The position numbers and the translations under genes are program-made. Below, in pieces: positions 47,509 to 57,410 of a stretch of DNA of 64,000 bases (positions within the stretch are counted from its first letter, which is position 1; every line of letters starts with the position of its first letter). The stretch comes from Galerina marginata (Eukaryota; Basidiomycota; Agaricomycetes; Agaricales; Galerinaceae), in contig JAECYW010000008.1 of assembly GCA_023014335.1 (NCBI GenBank), positions 2,232,001 through 2,296,000 of the forward strand, written 5' to 3'. A model generated the notes under the pieces. It was not told the origin of the DNA, did no database searches, and worked only from the letters and a program-made list of their open reading frames with translations.

Positions 47509-48749
47509 ATGTTGCCCGTGGACTGGTTTTTCAAGTTAAATTTGTCCAGAAGCACGATCACGTGTTTGTCGTCGCCAAAAGAGTTGATATCAGATCAAGA
47601 GTGTTCCTCTTTTCACTCATCGTCCTCTTCCTTCGAAACGGCAACCCAGGAAGACGCGCCGAAAATGAACATCCCAGAAGATCCTACACCAATAGTAATT
47701 CGCTCAGAAAGATTCTGGTTCCAGCGCGGCGACGTTGTTCTTCATGTCGAAAACACGCAGTTCAAAGTCCACCGCGAGATGCTGTCGCTCCACTCCAATG
47801 TCTTCAAAGACACGTTCAGCATGCCTCAAAACGCGGACGGGTGCCACTCGGAAGAACCTTTGGTAGATGGATGCCCTGTTGTGCCGCTTTCCGATAAAAC
47901 TTCTGATGTTGAGCATATGCTTTCTATATTTTACGACAATTTCCGGTGCGTGCTTTTGTACATTGCTATTTGCTTGCTCACCTGATTTGTTCCTCCCAGG
48001 ACGCATAACTGGAGAAAGGGAATGCACGTTGATCACCTTTCGTCACTCCTTCGACTTGGCAAAAAATACGAAATAGACCATTTCACTGAAGAGGCTCTCA
48101 GACGACTCCGCGTCGACCATCCCACTACTCTGGACGCCTGGGACGCCCATGGTTCTTATCTGGGATACAACGAAATTAAGTGGAATGAGCTCAACCTGGA
48201 TATGTGCGAAATTATTAACCTGGCCCATGAGCATTCACTGCTATATATCCTCCCGGTCGCATATCTGCGATATCTGCAAATCAATTCACTGGTGAGTGCG
48301 AACTCTGAGGCTGCCGTGCGTTATTCTCACAATTAAAAAATGGACTGCAGGACTCTATCGTACTTGAAGAGATGGATGTATGTTCAACAGGCAGGCTTCA
48401 GTGCATACTTGGCAGCGCAAAGATCTCGAATTTTATCCGCAATCAGTTAATGGAGTGGTGTGCTCATGAGGTTTTAACTCCTGGAAAAGACTGTTCGACT
48501 CTCCAGGCCTGTGGCGATCTCCGCTTGACAACAATTGACCCTTGCACTTTTGTGCTCTGGGCAGGATTTGACGACTTCGAATACAGTTTGCTCCAGCCAT
48601 TGGACAAAAGCAGCCTTTCTGGGTTCTGTCCGGAGTGCAAGAAAGCGATTAAAATGAGATATAACGATATTCGGGCCCAGCTGTGGGAGAAGCTTCCTAC
48701 TTTTTTCGGTCTACCGCAGTGGAAGGACCTTGAGAAAGAGAGACGGTGA
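47509..48749 (+). CDS. BTB/POZ-domain protein, copy 1 of a tandem pair
   Basis: Two starts are possible: the ATG at 47509 (MLPVDWFFKLNLSRSTITCL) or the ATG at 47665 (MNIPEDPTPIVIRSERFWF). The second aligns with the paralogue and is more likely. The BTB fold begins ERFWFQRGDVVLHVENTQFK then VHREMLSLHSNVFKDTFSMP and DGCPVVPLSDKTSDVEHMLS, then IFYDNFR. After an intron comes THNWRKGMHVDHLSSLLRLG, KKYEIDHFTEEALRRL and DHPTTLDAWDAH, after another intron DSIVLEEMDVC and the C-terminal part with LSGFCPECKKAIKMRYNDIR and AQLWEKLPTFFGLPQW, ending at the TGA at 48747-48749. Such proteins are a large family in Agaricomycetes. Known BTB roles include substrate adaptors of Cullin-3 ligases and dimerisation, but this group's function is not established. 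A CxxC pair (FCPECKK) in the C-terminal part is conserved with the paralogue only in part. Confidence 0.85.
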
Positions 48750-49466
48750 CGTGTTGTGCCATTTCCTGGGATGTACGATCTGGAATGGAAAATTCGTTAT
48801 TCTGAGACGAAGACGCTCGGAAGCAGGGATTTCAGGCCTTCCTCTGGTTGTCCGGGCGGAATGGAGCTGTCCGTGCATATTAACCTGCCTGTCCTTCAGA
48901 TCCTGAATCTTAGCTGCGTCTTGTGCCAGTGCATGGTCGTTTACGGCGCCGATCTATCGTTACTCCTTTCTCTCCCTGTCTCCGTCGATAATCCACTTTG
49001 AAGGTTCTTGTTCAATTACTCATACCTGCTCGGACCTATGTACACTCCATCATTATCATTACCACTCATGACTACTTCCTTGCCTAGTCCCTTACAACCT
49101 CTTACACAAAATGAGTCTCACCGCTAACTAATTCATCCTTCCCAACATCTGCGCTCTTGCTCTTTCTCTGATTTGATTCACTTTTGTTAGCTTTTTTTGG
49201 CCCTACTTTTGGTCTTTCCAACAGACGATGCATTGGTGTATTTAATCGATAGAGGAATCAACTGGATATGGTTCTTGAAAAACGAGAGCAGTCGTCCGAA
49301 GGTAAGGACATATTCGCCTTAGCGTTTATTGAGCTGGTTCGAGCCGGCCCGCTCATCATTGCAAAGTTTTCATCGTTGGGTCACACAGAATCCTCACTGT
49401 TTGCCTCTCACGTTCAGCCAACTTCTTGTCCCTCTGCTAGTCTTGAGTTGGTATATTCTCTCTGCC
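48750..49466. other. Spacer between the two BTB genes
   Basis: About 700 bases with the 3' flank of copy 1 and the promoter of copy 2. Nothing else was recognised. Confidence 0.5.
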
Positions 49467-50586
49467 ATGGCCTCACCTTCATTCGCCCACGACAGCACAT
49501 CCCATAGGCAGGAAGAACCCATGCCCACTCGCTCAGAAGCCTTCTGGTTCGAAAGTGGTGATGTAGTTCTATACACTGAGAACACGCAGTTCCGAGTGCA
49601 CCGCGAAATGCTGTCGCGCCACTCCAATGTTTTTAGAGACACGTTCAGCATGCCCCAAAAAGCGATTGCCGGCCACTCGGACGAAGTTTACGTGGATGGG
49701 TGCCCTGTAGTACCACTTTCAGATAAAGCCTCTGATGTTAAGCATATGCTTTCTATATTTTACGACAATTTTCAGTATGTACTTTTCTATGTTGGTTCTT
49801 GCTTCTCTGATATTTTCATCGCAGAACACACAATTGGAGAGAGGCAATGCACATCGATCACCTTTCGACACTCCTTCGACTTGGCAAAAAATACGAAATA
49901 GATCATTTTTCTAAAGAGGCTGTCAGACGACTCCGTTCCGACCATCCCACTACTCTGGACGCATGGGATGCTCGTACGTTTTACCTCGAATACCACGAGA
50001 TTGTGTGGGAGGACGTTGAGGTGGATGAGTCTGTTATTATTAACCTGGCTCATGAGCATTCACTACCCTCGATTCTCCCGGCTGCATATCTCAGATATGT
50101 TCATACCAATCGACTGGTGAGTTCAGTTATGTGACTGTTCTGCCGCCTGCGTTACTCTTGTAATTAAAAAATGGTCTGCAGGACGTTATCGCGCTTGAAG
50201 GGACAAACTTATGTTCGCACGGCCGGTTTCAGTGCATACTTGGACGCGCCGAGATAGTAGATTTCATCCGCGACCGGTTAAAGGAGTGGTATGACCATGA
50301 GGTCTTGATTCCCGGAGAAAACTGTTCAAGTCTCGAGGCCTGTGCTGCGTTGCGCTTGACAACGGCTGATCCTGAAAAATACTTGCTCTGGGGAGGATTT
50401 GATGATAGTGACTACAGCTTGCTCCACCCTTTGCAGAAACACAATTTATCTGGGTTCTGCTTGGGGTGTACAAACTCAATACGGACGAAATATAACGACA
50501 ATCGGGCCCAGTTGTGGAAAAAGCTTCCTACTTTTTTCGGGTTATCTGATTGGGAGGAGCTTAAAAAGAAAGATTTCGGTATATAG
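49467..50586 (+). CDS. BTB/POZ-domain protein, copy 2 of a tandem pair
   Basis: ATG at 49467 (MASPSFAHDSTSHRQEEPMP). The BTB part reads EAFWFESGDVVLYTENTQFR, VHREMLSRHSNVFRDTFSMP, DGCPVVPLSDKASDVKHMLS and IFYDNFQ. After an intron come THNWREAMHIDHLSTLLRLG, KKYEIDHFSKEAVRRL, DHPTTLDAWDAR and, after a further intron, DVIALEGTNLC. Then EVLIPGENCSSLEACAAL, SGFCLGCTNSIRTKYNDNR and AQLWKKLPTFFGLSDW, ending at the TAG at 50584-50586. Intron positions match copy 1, and the last intron begins with a nearly identical sequence to that of copy 1 before the acceptor (ATTAAAAAATGG then CTGCAG). This is a recent-to-intermediate tandem duplication. The CxxC of copy 1 (CPEC) is CLGC here. Function unknown. 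Confidence 0.85.
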
Positions 50587-51544
50587 CCGCTGCGCTATGT
50601 CCTGACGATGTAATCAAGAGGCGACTCTTGCCTAGTGCCCATCTTCATTTTAGAACTGTTATAGAAGTTTTACCATGGCATCAGCTGTCAAAAAATGAAT
50701 CCGTCCATTTTCATCAACCGCCCGAAACACAAGTGAAGCAAATCATCATCGCGTCACTCTGCCTCAACAAGCGCCGGCATCCAACAAATGATCGTTATCA
50801 ATGGCATTGGCCAATGTGGCAGTCGAGATGCTGCACGCGGACCACAGTGGACTCAACTCCCTCGTATTGTTTGAGCTCGCCGAGGTCGGGAAGTTAGTAT
50901 TAATGCAGAAAGCATGTGCAGGGAGGTTCACCTCCCTACGAGCTCCCTTTTCTGGCCTTGCATGGCACCAAAAAGGAAGGTGTGGACAACAACTACCTTT
51001 TTGGTGGACAAAAATCGACAGTATTGTGTTCCGGGATCGTAGGAGATCGCTGGCTTTTTTTTCGGACGAGCATAATCAGGTTTCATGATGTCTGTATCAA
51101 TGATGGCAGTAGGAAGCCAAGTGAATGAGTCCAAATGTGATATGACACCTGGACTACTTGCATCAAGGAGGAAGGGAAAGATTGGGGAAAGACCCAAATC
51201 TACGGCTAAGGAGCGAATTGAATTTTGGGACAAGTACTAGAACGTTGGTAACTGCTTTGGTTCGGCTGCCACGCTATTCACATTGGCTATTGACGCAAAT
51301 CCTAGTCGAAATTTGAATCATGGAGGTGAGGGGAAAGTTAAAAGATTAAATTTATTTGATTAGGGACAGCCAGAAATTGTTGAATTATGATGTCCTTGTA
51401 GTACTCGTAGCACTTCACGGCTATAGTAAAAACCTAAAAAGTTTGATATTTAATTTTCAAACGCATGGGTGGATGGACGAATTTTAACCGGCGCAGTCCC
51501 TGTCAGGTAACTGCCGGCATGCATCGGGGGTCAAAAAACCTCCG
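50587..51544. other. Intergenic region
   Basis: About 960 bases. Minus- and plus-strand frames of 95-101 codons at 50801-51233 overlap one another and carry no recognisable domain. The right end is the 3' flank of the YqcI/YcgG-type gene. Confidence 0.4.
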
Positions 51545-52564
51545 CTAATTACGGGGCTCCAGTTCTACAGAATCGGATAGCTTGGCATAAGGTGTCGTCG
51601 AGGAAACATTCTCGTCCATTAAAAAGTACTGCTGGAACTCCCTCGAGTCTTCCTCGCCGTAGTTCTTCAAATCTGGGCTAACGGGAATGGGATCGTACTT
51701 GGCCACCAGTGCCCTAACCTTAGCTAACGAAGCAGCTCGTTTGGCGTCGCTGCTGAACAAGATATTGAAGATCCACTTGGGCTGGAAGACGATGGTGACG
51801 CCTTTGGCGTATCTAGTTCTCCTCTGCTGGTGTGCAGGTGTTTGAATAACCGTGAAGAACGGCTCCCCAGCGAAGCAGAAGCACCATTTTGGGTCGTCGA
51901 TAATGGTAGGGATGTCTGCTGGCCATGGCTTCTTGTCGAGCTTGGCACAGCCGTCAAGAAGCTTCCAGGAAAGAGTCTGGTATTCTTCCACAGTGCGTGG
52001 ATTGGGGTTATGCTTTGCGAGGAGGACCAATGAGGTATTTGGGCCCAACGAATGGGCTTTCGGAAGGTAGTCGGCGAGTCCGGTTGCGACAGTGCGGATG
52101 TGTCGGGGGTCGGAGAGGTCATCGGAGTCAATGAAGACGTAAACCTGGTTGTCGGCTTTGAAGCCCTTGGTGGCATAGATGCAAGGGAAGATGAGCTCTT
52201 CGTCGAGGAGAACACGGACATATTCATCATAAGCCGTTCGCTGCCAACTACCCTCTGGGTACAACTCGGTTACTTGAGCTCTGCAAATAATATTAGGATT
52301 GAGTCTCAAGTAAGACCAATACTTACCGAGTTAGTGGTTTTGTTCTGGCCGATGCGGTTGCCGGCAGCTTCCTCTCAACGGTGATCTGAAAGATTGTTAG
52401 CAAGACAGAAAAGGAAGATATAAAATTGTTACCTTGGCTTTCTCTGCTTTAGATAGTAACTCCTTGAGAATAAAAGGTAGTCTGTCGTAGGTGACAAGAG
52501 TAACAAGAGCCAAAAGCAGACTGCCAAAAAGGTAGGACGAGACAATGGTGAAGGTGGTCTCCAT
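51545..52564 (-). CDS. YqcI/YcgG-family protein with an N-terminal membrane anchor
   Basis: Read leftwards from the ATG at 52564. METTFTIVSS is followed by a membrane helix (YLFGSLLLALVTLVTY). Short exons follow (ITVERKLPATASARTKPLTR) and then one long exon: AQVTELYPEGSWQRTAYDEY, FPCIYATKGFKADNQVYVFI, SDDLSDPRHIRTVATGLADY, LGPNTSLVLLAKHNPNPRT, PTIIDDPKWCFCFAGEPFFT and TRYAKGVTIVFQPKWIFNIL, ending at the TAG at 51547-51545. The PC.Y...GF-x(4)-VYVF start, CFCFAGEPFF and TRYAKGVTIVFQP blocks match the YqcI/YcgG family, described mainly from bacteria. The biochemical activity of this family is not established, though a PC..G motif recurs. The 308-residue protein adds a membrane anchor that the bacterial members generally lack. 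The ATG at 52564 was chosen because it gives the short hydrophobic leader. Confidence 0.75.
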
Positions 52565-55500
52565 GTTCGATCGGGGCAACTTGGTGACGTTGAGAATTAA
52601 AGAATGCTTCCAGTTTAAATACCCTCAATGACTTGAACGTGTCACTGTCAACGCGACTGAGCACAGGTGCATTTTACCGTGTTACTCTGACCCGCAGATA
52701 TTTTGGGCGCCAACGATTGTTCCCACGCGTCATCCAGATCTCCGGTTCGAAAAGTTGCGCAGGTACTCACTATTGAAGACCGATGTCGGGCTCGATGAAA
52801 CATGCGGGCTGCGCCAAGCTGCCATACAACCTATGACCGAGGCATAGACCGAGAGCATACCGGAGCTCATGACTCTACTAGGATACAGTCGGGAGCACTT
52901 CGTCTGGAACTGATTCGTAGAACTACCCAGCACGAAGTAGATGCATTGTCAATGATGTAAACCCATTAAAAGCGTAGAAAAACATACTGTCCCTTCCATT
53001 CTCAACTCTCTCAACTTGTGAGCATGTGTCGTTTATCAGATTTGCAACCTGAAGAACCTGGATCTGATCTCGGCGCTTAATTTACGACATTTGGTATTAG
53101 CCTTCGCTATAACAGGGCTTCGGCGTTGCGTTCAAATTTCTGTACGCGAGATAGAACTAAAAATTAACGACACCAACTGCGCACCGTTTCTAGCCTTTCG
53201 GAGGAGTCAAGGGACGAGATCACGCGGACCTCGTTACTGGTATGTTGAAACCGAATACTGAGGTATCCGGAGTACTAACTTGTACTTCACATGACGGATC
53301 TCGACATGAATTTCAAACCCCTTGGCGAGTCCTTTCTTTACGAGGCTGCTGACTGGTTTGTCTGTGAAGTATTTTCGGGTTTGGATGTCCGCTTTGGCGG
53401 ATAGACCAAGTCGGCATTCAGCGTATGACCGAGGCGGAGACCGAGAGCATTTCCACCCAAGCTCATGAGTTTACCGGAATAAACGGAAGAAGTACTTACA
53501 GCGCTTTCCGACTATAATGGGATTTGCGTAACTTTTTTGGGACGACGCATCTACGTCGCGACGTACGTCATCTCGACTTTGAGTGACGTCCTCAGATGGA
53601 ATTCACGTACGTCCAGTATCAAGAAAAAAAAGACAACTTGAATCCCATTACAGTCTGAAAGCGCTGTAACTAGTAACGATCTGTGTCCCGGCCTTCCATG
53701 TAAGGCTACCGCAAATGACGGGCATTCACAGGTGCGTGTAAGTATACGTATTGAGGAACAGGCGTGAAATAGGGCTTACCTTACGAAAACCGCGTGCGAG
53801 CTCGATGTCTCAACTATGTAAGGTGGAAGAAGGGAGAATGTTCTTCCTAGTGAATAGCTGGAGCATCAAGCTCGTTGTGTATGTATATCCCGGACGCGTA
53901 AGGGATATTCTCACCATCTTTGTCTTTAGTCTTCACTAACTGGGTACCTAGCTTGTTCCAGCGTGCTCGAAACCGGCGGCTCTCATATGGCCGGGTAAAG
54001 TAAACTACACCAATCGGTGAATTAGGCGAAAAATTTCCTAGGCATGCGTGTCCCAAAGCGTACCAATAGACCCACTTGCAATTCATACTTGCTCCCTTAA
54101 CCTGTGAAGCATTACTGCTCCCAAATCTCAAGCCTTCAGATGATCGAGCCATGGATTTCTGTCCTTTGGAGACGTCCTGGACAAGGCGCAATATTGATCG
54201 ATGAGGTCGTCATCGAATAAAGCCGCAAAGATGCGCCGCTAGCTATGCCACGTCAATGAGCACAGATGTTTGTTGGTGTAAATTGTAATGAGGTCGCCGG
54301 AGTCTCGGGAAGAAAGCATTCGGTCCAAGGGCACTGGCAGAACACACTCGGACTGAGGTGACTTCGGGTTGGAAGGCGAAGCGGGGTGGGTCACATAAGT
54401 GCTATGCGAGAGCTGCGCTAACTTGTTCGTGTTTGGTCGTCTTTCGGGTTTCTTCAATAATGAGTCCTATTTATGGTGCCTCTCGTTTTGATCCGGTCAA
54501 CGTGCCGAAGAACCCTATTGTCTATCATAACTTCAAGTTCCTACTTTCTTGCTCCTCTATCCTGCGGCATTTTCCTTCACCTTTCCTATATTCAAAATTT
54601 GTATGCTTTACTGAGGGCTCAAGGAGTCGACGAATTGTAGTTGTTTCAATTGTCATTCGGTGCCAGTGTCCTCGCTGGCACCAGTTGATGGCACTGGCAG
54701 TTGGCGAGCAAAAAAAAACGGAGAACCGACCCTCAGCAGTCCACAAACGAGGGCAGAGGGTACTGTTTGCTGATGGACTACTTACAAGGTGGCGCGCAAC
54801 CGGCTGAAGGTTTTGTCTCTTGCCACAACCAAACCTTACTTATCCTTGACCGCAATAACCTCGACCGCTGACTCTGTCTGGAACTTCAAGGAGCTGTTGG
54901 CAATATGTTGGGATAATGGAGGTATTGAGGATGGAAGGCAAGTATTTCCCTAGCAATTCCTTACCATCCACTTTATTCTTCCACATTTCATGTTCTCAAA
55001 AAAAGCCCCGAATTTTTCATATGCTATTGGCTGCCACTATTTCTCAAAACAAGGGCACCTGTGCAAATGGATGATATTCGTGCGTTCGTGTCGTACCACA
55101 GCTCCATTCCAAAGCAGTATTACCCCAGGTTTCCTCCATTTCCTTTGGAAGAAGACCCACGTCCCTCCCCGACAATGACTCCGAGTGAACATTCTTGTCC
55201 GACTGTGACAAGTATGTATGTGGCTAGTCAAGATCCAACCAGTCATGGGGTTTACGCTGACTTTACAGCATTTCCTCGGCTTCTGCCTGTGTCACGGCCG
55301 ACGGGCTCCGATTTACTACCAAAGACCTCCACCCACAATTCACCCATGCTCTACCTAAGGCCGTTCCGTCTGAGACGCTGTTGCTAATATGATTCCTTTC
55401 AGTGAGCGGTGACCTGCCCATTCTTTCTCTTAGGAGTTATCATTGTCAACGATTCAGAGCATCTATAGACGAAAAAGGAGCCGCAATGGAGAGATACGAT

Positions 55501-56284
55501 GTGCTATAAATTGCTTAGAATCCCATACTAGACGGTGTATGTAAAAATTCGCACTGCAAGAAAAGAACTGCTCTTGGCAGTCACTCAAACAACCCCATCC
55601 GTTTTACCAGATGATGATTCATCCGTTCCTTTTTTGGCCGCTTTGCAATAACGGCCTTCAAGCGCTCCACGAATTTTGAGAAGTTAGGAGGCCCCATTTC
55701 CAATTCTTTCGGTTGGGCTTCCGAGTCTTTTGACGTTGAATAGAATGCAAACAAGATTTTGAACAGGACTTATAAAGAAGTGAAAACTGGGAGTAAAGTT
55801 TACATGAATAACTTCTGCAAAGGATGGGTCCTGTTTACCTGACCAGTGAAAGAGGCGCTCGTGCTATCCTCCTTTGGGAGAGCTACCCGATTAGGGGTCG
55901 AATGCACAGGCTTGAAGTACAATTGAAGTTCCAAAAAGGAAATGTGTGGCACATACCACCACCGTTGCCTCCCCGAGTCCTTTAATCTATTAGTGATGCT
56001 ACTAAACAGGCTGGAGATAAATTTACTTTTGTTTTGAAGTTTAATATCTGACAATTAACGAACCAGCCTCAACCCAGAACGCAATTACAATAACCACATA
56101 CAGCCAAGCCCTGAATACAGCTGCAGCACAACTGCAACACCAGCAACAGTGAACTTAAGAGGCGAGTAAATATGAGGAAGCAGATATTATTATATACATA
56201 TTGAATAACACCTACCATGTATGTACAGCATTGTAACTAGTCAATTGAGACGTAGGTGATTATAAATATCTGAAAGCTGGGAAT
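52565..56284. other. Gene-poor stretch of about 3.7 kb with a MITE
   Basis: No recognisable gene. It holds the MITE at 53499-53666, a diverged direct duplication of about 80 bases (52829 and 53418 regions), and unassigned frames of 60-150 codons. The left end is the promoter of the YqcI/YcgG-type gene. Confidence 0.4.
53499..53666. mobile_element. 168-bp MITE with terminal inverted repeats and TA target duplication
   Basis: The left end CAGCGCTTTCCGACTATAAT and the reverse complement of the right end CAGCGCTTTCAGACTGTAAT match at 18 of 20 bases and the match continues through GGGATT. TA flanks both ends. The interior is non-coding. It is a second, unrelated Tc1/mariner-like MITE, different in sequence from the one at 34795. 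Confidence 0.82.
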
Positions 56285-57410
56285 TCATTGCCTACTGGCG
56301 GGTAGCATGGTCGCGATATCATGTAAATAATGATATCGGCCATATAAACGGCCAAAAATGACACCGAGGACGAAAGTGAGAAAAAAGGGAAGGAGACTAC
56401 ACAAAAAAAGGAAAGGACCTTGGTATTCAAATTGCGATTGATACGTGCCGCTGCTGTTCCCAAAAATGTCTCCCAACAACGGGCGTTCGATAATTCCCTC
56501 GACTACAATCTCGTTTCCTTTAGGAACGACGGAGGTCTCGTTATTTCTTTTGGCCTTCGACGCGATAGTGGTTCGGATCCGGCCAAGTGAAAAGATAAAT
56601 GGAAATCCAAGTCCAAAACTTCGCGAGAAAGCAGGAAGGCCATCTAAACTAACAATATTGTGCGATTGCCACCAATGCCTCATTCCACTGGGATTAACTT
56701 GAGGGTGGTGGTCGACAGAGTCGATTGCGGCGCTAAAGGGAATATTGGCATCGTCCTGGTCGACTGACTCTTTCCTTATGGCCCAGTCCAGGAGTTGGGT
56801 ACGGTGTGAGATAAACTGATAATAGGGAACAGCATATCCACATGTCTAAAGGTTCATAACCATGAGGAAGAAGGAAGGAAATTCTGGCAGAAACTGACTT
56901 ACTGTACCGACTTTGAGTATGTCGAGTCCAATGACTGCTCGCGATCCTGGTAGGCGCCTTTCTGTGCCTAACAGCGCTTCGTATTCTGGACTCCCGAGCT
57001 CATAAAAAAACCCTAAAACAAAATTCATAAGTATTCAGGTTTCCACTTTACACCAGCATGCGAGGAGGTCCTTACCCTTTCCATACAGCCTAACAATGCG
57101 GGGTGGTCCTTCAAATGCATGAAAGAGAATGGTGAGTCGGCCATTCTCTCGAATGTGGGCCACAGTCTCGGCACCTATCAAAGCATTTGGCGACAAGGAC
57201 TTTACGAGCAGAAAATTACACACCCGTGCCAGAAAGGTCTTCGTACCACACACGACGAGAGTTGACAACGTGGAATGTGCCTTCGATAGCCTTCGGTGAA
57301 ATATTTACGTGCCCATCAAGAGACAGGGGAGCTGAGGCGACCCAAAACATCTGCTGTTTTAGAATCCACTCGATAAGGTACACTGGAAGCTCTTCGATAA
57401 ATTGACCCAT
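56285..57410 (-). CDS. PNPOx-like FMN-binding protein with a C-terminal membrane segment
   Basis: ATG at 57410 (MGQFIEELPVYLIEWILKQQ). The PNPOx-like split barrel reads MFWVASAPLSLDGHVNISPK, AIEGTFHVVNSRRVWYEDLS and, after a short intron, ETVAHIRENGRLTILFHAF, PPRIVRLYGK. After further introns come GFFYELGSPEYEALLGTERR, LDILKVGT, CGYAVPYYQFISHRTQLLDW, and a long last exon with NPSGMRHWWQSHNIVSLDGL. The C-terminus has FLFLCSLLPFFLTFVLGVIF, a hydrophobic helix, and ends at the TGA at 56287-56285. Fungal members of this pyridoxamine-phosphate-oxidase-like group bind FMN but usually are not true PNPOx enzymes. The hydrophobic C-terminus suggests a tail-anchored membrane location, which is unusual for the family; about 318 residues in all. 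Confidence 0.78.
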
